Below are positions 58,987-64,000 of a DNA stretch of 64,000 bases, in pieces. Under the pieces are notes generated by a model. It saw nothing but the letters and a program-made list of their open reading frames with translations, had not been told where the DNA came from and made no database searches. Within the stretch, counting starts at the first letter, position 1. Each line of letters opens with the position of its first letter. The translations under genes and the position numbers were made by a program. This stretch comes from Ottelia alismoides (taxonomy: Eukaryota > Streptophyta > Magnoliopsida > Alismatales > Hydrocharitaceae): positions 882,403 through 946,402 of the forward strand of contig JAZKJV010008872.1 of assembly GCA_037367405.1 (NCBI GenBank). The letters run 5' to 3'.

Positions 58987-60149
58987 CTTCGATGTCAAGA
59001 GAAGATTGGAGAGCACGTGTATTAATAAGAAGAAGAGAATGCGAAGCCGCGGAAAACTCACGCCCCGCAAACAAACACAAAGCAAACCCCGTTTTCACCA
59101 ACTCAACCTGATGAAGACCGTAAGAGTTCGGTGTTTTTATCTTTTCGGTTTTAGGGTTGTTTTAGCAATCGTTGCGGTTACGCGGGTTGAGCAAGCCAAT
59201 AGGAGCCCGATAGTTTCGCCAAGACACTGGCCCGAATCCTTACGCGAGACCACTTGCACTCAGCCAGTATGGGAGTAAGTACGGACCGTTTCCGGCTACC
59301 TGTGTTACTTGAGGACGGAGCCTTGCGCAGTGTCCTCTAAACCTCCCACTCTGCTAAGTAAACCCGGACCGTTTCCGGCTACCCGAGCTTACCCACTGAG
59401 GAACAGCGATCAGGTGTATGGATCCAGTAGTATCCCGCAAGAAATACGGGGTTTTGTCTCTATCCTTAAGTGTCGGCTCTCAACTCGCGCACTCTGAGAA
59501 ATGTGCGGGGGTTACTCTCCCCAAATCAATTGAATCGATTTTACGGTTTTTTTTGGTCAGATATTTTTAGCAGTCCCAATTTTAAATTTTGTAATTTTTA
59601 TGGGTTTTCAAACAACGTCTATTTTTTTTTTGTCTTTTTGTTAAAACCCTAGAGCAAGCACCTAGATTGCAAGTCCTAAAACTAGCTACGAGGCACAAGC
59701 AGATAGAGCGAAAAATCCTAAGCAAGCATCTAGAAAACCGCGGAAAAACTGATAAGCGATTAAAAGCCGCGGTGGGTGCCTTGATTTACCAGATACACGG
59801 TATCCGATGAATCAAGCCCCTAAAAAAATGAAAATTTTATTAAGCTAGTACAACTCTCTCCCTTTCTCTCTCAAATAAAAGGATACTAAATCTCTGCTCC
59901 TCTGCAGTCGACTCGTGAAGAAGGAGCCGACCTCTGCCCTTTCAACTGACTCGGCTTCCGAGGAAACCGGTTTATTCTGCAGGCCCTGCAAAGATGATTA
60001 GCACAAAATAATATCGAGAAAGCCGAGAAAGCCGTAAAGAAAACAAGAAAGGAAAACAAAACACGAAAAAGCCGTACGAAAAACCGTACGAAAACAAAGA
60101 GAAGAAAAATAATAAAATCACAAAAACGAAAAATCAAGGGAATCTAACG
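58987..60149 (-). other. Leader (5' untranslated region) of element A
   Basis: Noncoding between gag and the primer-binding site. It contains two copies of GGACCGTTTCCGGCTACC about 86 bp apart (59283 and 59369). It is similar to the leaders of E and C. Short frames here have no recognised domain. Confidence 0.8.
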
Positions 60150-60169
60150 CCTCCCCGGCAACGGCGCCA
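60150..60169 (-). promoter_or_regulatory. Primer-binding site (tRNA-Asp) of element A
   Basis: + strand CCTCCCCGGCAACGGCGCCA. The last 17 bases equal the 3' end of plant tRNA-Asp(GUC) including CCA, so the element strand pairs with it perfectly. Three bases separate it from the LTR. Confidence 0.92.
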
Positions 60170-60172
60170 TTT

Positions 60173-63100
60173 TGATAAACGCTTAAAAATCGAGTTTCGC
60201 GGCTTTCACTTTAAAGAAGAGGATGAAGTGTCGGTTGTAGCAGAAAGCCGCGAAACAAATTTCGGATTCTTAAACCTATCAAACAAATTTACGGTTTCCT
60301 GTCGGAAAAACCGTTTCACTAATATTTAACCAGGCAAGTGTTCCTGGGTCGAACTCAAGGAGGCAGAATATATTCCCTAATTTTTCTTCTCGTAATCTTA
60401 TTTTAATTCTTCTCTAAGTCAGATTGCCTTTTTAGTGGTTTTTATTTTTGTAATTTTTATTTGATTTTATTCTTTTTCAAATTTTTATTTAATTTTCAAA
60501 AAGGGATATTTTGCAAAAGATTTATTTATTATATAATAGGTGAATAGAATATAGGTGGTACTATATAGTATAGGTGGACGAGGTTCGAGCCGCGTACTCG
60601 AACTGCACAAGAAAACAAATCAAAACGAGGCAGTTTTCGAGAAAATCAAATCACGTTAAAAACTTGTCGAAAAGCCGCGAAAACTTTATACTATGTAGCT
60701 GGGGTAGTTGTGTAACTACCCCTCAAGAATCGTCAAAATCCGAGGTCAAACGGACAAGATACAGCCCCTACAGCCCAGGGGCATAAGCGTAAGAAAAACT
60801 AATTAAAATTTGTTCTCAAAAAGGTCCAAAAAGGACTGTTCTGCAAGAAAAATAACAAACTCTTACACTTAGGTCCCTGCGGAGGACCTAATTGTAATTA
60901 TTAAAAGTCTGGAAGGCGGGTTGAAATTCTGGAACTTGGCTGGGCTTATGTAGCAAAATTTCCACCGTTTCGCACTCAACGGCTGCGATTAAAATGTTTC
61001 GGCCGCGATCGGACGGTTCTGGCTCTGACACGTGTCGGCAAACTGTGCGTCGTGGCGTTCTTGGGGTTGTTGGAGCTCTGGCTGACGGGCTCTCTTCTCC
61101 GACTTTTCCCGGCCGTCCTCCGGCGTCTTGGGCTCGCCTGCGGGGCCAGAGGGGTGGCTCCTCCACCCCTCGAGCTCGCCCGCGGTGGAGTTGGTGATGG
61201 CGGTGCTCCGAGCGATGGCGGTGGCTCGATGAAGGAGGTGGTCTCGGCACTGGTGCTTGAGAGTTGTTCTGGAGCTCCAAATTCGAGCACGATTTTGATG
61301 ACGTTGAGGATATTTCCGATCCAAATGAATGGCAAGCGATGGACCTGGACCTGCAATTTATCAAATGCTGTGCTCGATTCTCATGGAATCGGCCGAGATA
61401 TTAAGAAGTTAAGCTTCAAAGTGTGAAGAAAATGCATACATTTCCAGCCAAATGTCCAGATGCGAAAAAGACGACGATTCGATGAATGATTGAGATGAAT
61501 GTGAATCGATTCTAAAGAAAGTTTTGATGTGGCGTTAAAGAAGGGTAATTAGGCTAACTAAATGCGTGATTAGCCACGCTAATCGTGGCACGATGCTCGA
61601 GAAAGAAAATAGCAAAATGGAGGAAGTGGTCTATGGAAAATCCGGGTGTATGACCTGGAAGAAGCTGCTCGACGGTTGACCTTGCCGGAGCTGTACGCGG
61701 CCGTGGCGGCGATGCAAGGTGGTTGTACACCTTGGATCCCTTCTCCTTCGACTCCTCTTCCTCGCGAGCTCCTCCTCCGGCGCTGTCACCGCTCGAGTGG
61801 TTGGGAACAAGGCTAGGAAGTTGCTTGGGCCCCAAGGTGAATCGAAGGGACGGCGAGTTAGAGGGTTGTTAGGAGTAGGGAATGGAGGGATTAGATGAGT
61901 TGGAAGGGTTCGCGAAGCACGCGGGAAAAATCCATGAAGTCGGGCAGTTGGAACAGAAGGTCGGCAGACCTTCTTGAGGAAGAAGGCTCCAGGTGCTGAC
62001 ACGTGTCAGCACCTGGTTGGCCCAGAAGTATAAATAAGCAATAAATTAAATATAAAATAGAAGATGACGTTATTTTAAATAGTATAAATACAAGAAATGT
62101 AAATAATTTTATTTTTCTAAATTATAGTATAATTACTTTTAATAAATAATAAATATATTTCAAATATAAATATTTTATTAATAAATATGTATTAATAAAT
62201 AGGTTTGAATTTTTAGTTTAATAAATAAATTAAGTAAAAATTAATTTTATATTTATTAATTATTAAGGCATTAAATAAGACTTGTACGAATTTTTATGGA
62301 TTTTTATGACTTAATCTACATATTTTAATAAATAGATGAAGTGTCTCTATAGGTCAAATATACCTATATTTTAGTGTATTTGAGTTTATAAAAATAATAA
62401 ATAGTCTCCAAAAATTATGAAATAATTTATGGTGAAACTAGAGGATCATGAAATAATTTAAAAATTATAAAATTAAGAAAATAATAAATAAGGTATGTTA
62501 CATAAAATAAATAGCCCAGAAACCCCTTTGTCTTTTGGTCCCAAAACCGACTTTTTGCAAACGGACTCCGAATTCAGTGAAATCACCTTTATTAATTAGA
62601 TAATATTATTTTATGAACTTTAAAGGTGAGTAGAGTGAAATTGGAGTTTGTATGAGGAAGTTATGATGTTCGGATGTTGAGATTTTGACAATTTGTAAGC
62701 TGGATTTCTTGCATATTTACAGGGGTAATATTTTTAACTTATTTTTATATTTTTATCTACATTTTTATGAATAATTAGGAGAAAGATTTGGTGAAGAATA
62801 GTTAAGATGAAATAATTAAAATTCTCTGAAGTTTTGTATTTATTTATAAATAGTGAAGAATGTATATACATGTGATAGATTATTTTTATAGGGTTTTCTT
62901 TCCTTATCTCCCCCTACTTTTGGTTTGTCGACCAATCCATGCTGACTTGGTCTCGGGGGTTAGGCTATAAATATATCTTACAGTTATATTTATAGTTTAA
63001 GTCATATTACATATATATACATATATTCCATATGCCTTTCCTTCTTTTTCTGATTCTTTATTTATTTACATGAATTTAGTGGTAAAAAGTGAATATTTAC

Positions 63101-63208
63101 ACATGAATGGGGTTTTGTTAAAATATGAGAAATAGTGAGTATTACATGTATTTGTTAAGGGTTTTAAGACAAAATGCGACAGAAAAATTAATGAATCATG
63201 ATTCATCA
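60173..63208 (-). repeat. 5' LTR of element A, with a promoter deletion
   Basis: 3036 bp, TGATAAACG to GATTCATCA. Compared with the 3' LTR it lacks about 90 bp at 61822, between two AGGAAGTT repeats, including the TATA-like box. The G-box palindrome is intact (61989-62016). The stem-loop at 60880-60898 has a one-base loss. The long frame 60888-61364 matches the leader frame of the other LTR. Confidence 0.92.
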
Positions 63209-64000
63209 ATAATGGCATGGATTTCTATACACAAGACGGTAAGGTAATAGGGCCAAGGGGTATTTGTAAGCAGTTATATATGCCCAAAGGATAGAGTCCA
63301 AAAGTTGGCAGCAATTTTTCCTGTCCGGATTTATAAGCTTCTGTAGGATCGTCTTGATTTCTCTATTTGATAATTCAGCCATGCCAGTGGTCTGAGGATG
63401 GTAAAGAGATGCAACTCGATGCTCAATGTCGTATCCCTTCATTAATTTCTTGACCTCTCGATTGATGAAGTTACTACCCATGTCTGATATGAGTATCTTC
63501 AGAATCTCGAACTGCGCGATGATGCTTTCTCTTAATAATCGACAAACTATATGGTTTTCGGTGTCTCAGGCAGGGATAGCTTCAATCCAGTGAGTCACAT
63601 AATCAATGGCAAGAAGGATGTGCTCATATCCCTGATTGTTTGGGAAGGGTCCCATTAAGTCAATGCCCCAAACATCGAATACATCTGCTATCTGAATGAA
63701 CTTCAAGGGCATGAATCTTTAGCTGTAAGGGTTCCTTTCATTCTTTGATAGTCAGTGCAGTGCTTGACATATGTTGCAGCATCCTAGAATAGTGTAGGTC
63801 ACCAGAGGCCACACTACGATACTTTAGTTGCCATTATATCTCATGCTCCTCCCGAGGAATACACCAGCACCAAATACATTCGCTCCTTCCTCGACAAAAG
63901 TGGGCCTTCCGATTGGTAGAAATGGATGGTGGACAAGAATGCATCCTCTTGATTTTTCGTCCAATCGTGAGGAACCTTACCGGAGACAATGTAGATCTTA
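63209..64000 (-). pseudogene. Integrase N-terminal and core part of element B, runs off the window
   Basis: Minus strand, in shifting frames: FDVWGIDLMGPFPNN, then ILISDMGSNFINREV, then HPQTTGMAELSNREIK. These are the three catalytic blocks (Asp, Asp, Glu) of a Ty3/gypsy integrase, matching A at 647, 706 and 742. The clean open stretch is 63206-63481. The zinc-binding part is damaged: HCTDYQ replaces CPECQ, and the segment with the two His appears deleted. A stop lies in the core (after EAIPA). The sequence ends RNPCHY at the element A insertion and continues at 47299. Confidence 0.88.

Larger units (their letters stand above)
47300..63208 (-). mobile_element. Element A: 15.9-kb Athila-like Ty3/gypsy retrotransposon, nearly complete
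   Basis: It has two LTRs (47300-50431 and 60173-63208), a perfect tRNA-Asp-type primer-binding site, a leader, a damaged gag and protease, an intact RT-RNase H-integrase frame, a hairpin array and a polypurine tract. Domain order RT, RNase H, integrase without a chromodomain or second RNase H, together with the protease-pol linker FPVIISS, fits the Athila lineage. It has no env-like frame, which some Athila elements carry. It is inserted in the integrase of element B. Flanks on the element strand are ATTAT and CATAT, an imperfect 5-bp duplication. Confidence 0.92.

Overview
The window looks like a piece of an AT-rich flowering-plant genome made almost entirely of nested retrotransposons. I see no convincing host gene, rRNA, tRNA or CRISPR array. 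The plant assignment rests on the elements: Ty3/gypsy retrotransposons of Athila type with very long LTRs (about 3.0-4.3 kb) and primer-binding sites complementary to the 3' end of plant tRNA-Asp. There is also a Mutator-like DNA transposon with a 9-bp target duplication. The species cannot be named from this sequence.

Layout, left to right. Element E (minus, 1-9403) lies inside element I (plus, 9404 to about 16530). I lies inside the reverse transcriptase region of element D (minus; pieces at about 16560-17755 and 29867-33930). Element C (minus, 17756-29866) sits in the protease region of D, and a Mutator-like element (27666-29021) sits in the right-hand LTR of C. Next come an unassigned LTR-like piece, a solitary LTR F (34575-38415), and an unclassified segment J with a duplicated promoter-like unit (38831-40530). 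From 40531 to the end is element B (minus), whose integrase is split by element A (47300-63208).

Element A is the youngest and best preserved copy. It has two LTRs that look about 98% identical where compared by eye, a perfect tRNA-Asp primer-binding site, a polypurine tract, and an uninterrupted 941-codon RT-RNase H-integrase frame with all expected catalytic residues. Its gag-protease part is broken by several apparent frameshifts and stops. A TAA separates protease from pol in the same frame, and the 5' LTR has lost about 90 bp carrying the TATA-like box.

The most unusual shared structure is in the noncoding stretch between coding region and polypurine tract. E, C, B and A each carry four or five short inverted repeats, each starting with a copy of the polypurine-tract core (AAGTATAGGGGG on the element strand); element I has two degenerate versions. 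E and I, and less clearly C, keep gag/protease-like remnants but go straight from there to this array with no RT, RNase H or integrase. They look like non-autonomous relatives that would need proteins from a pol-carrying copy such as A.
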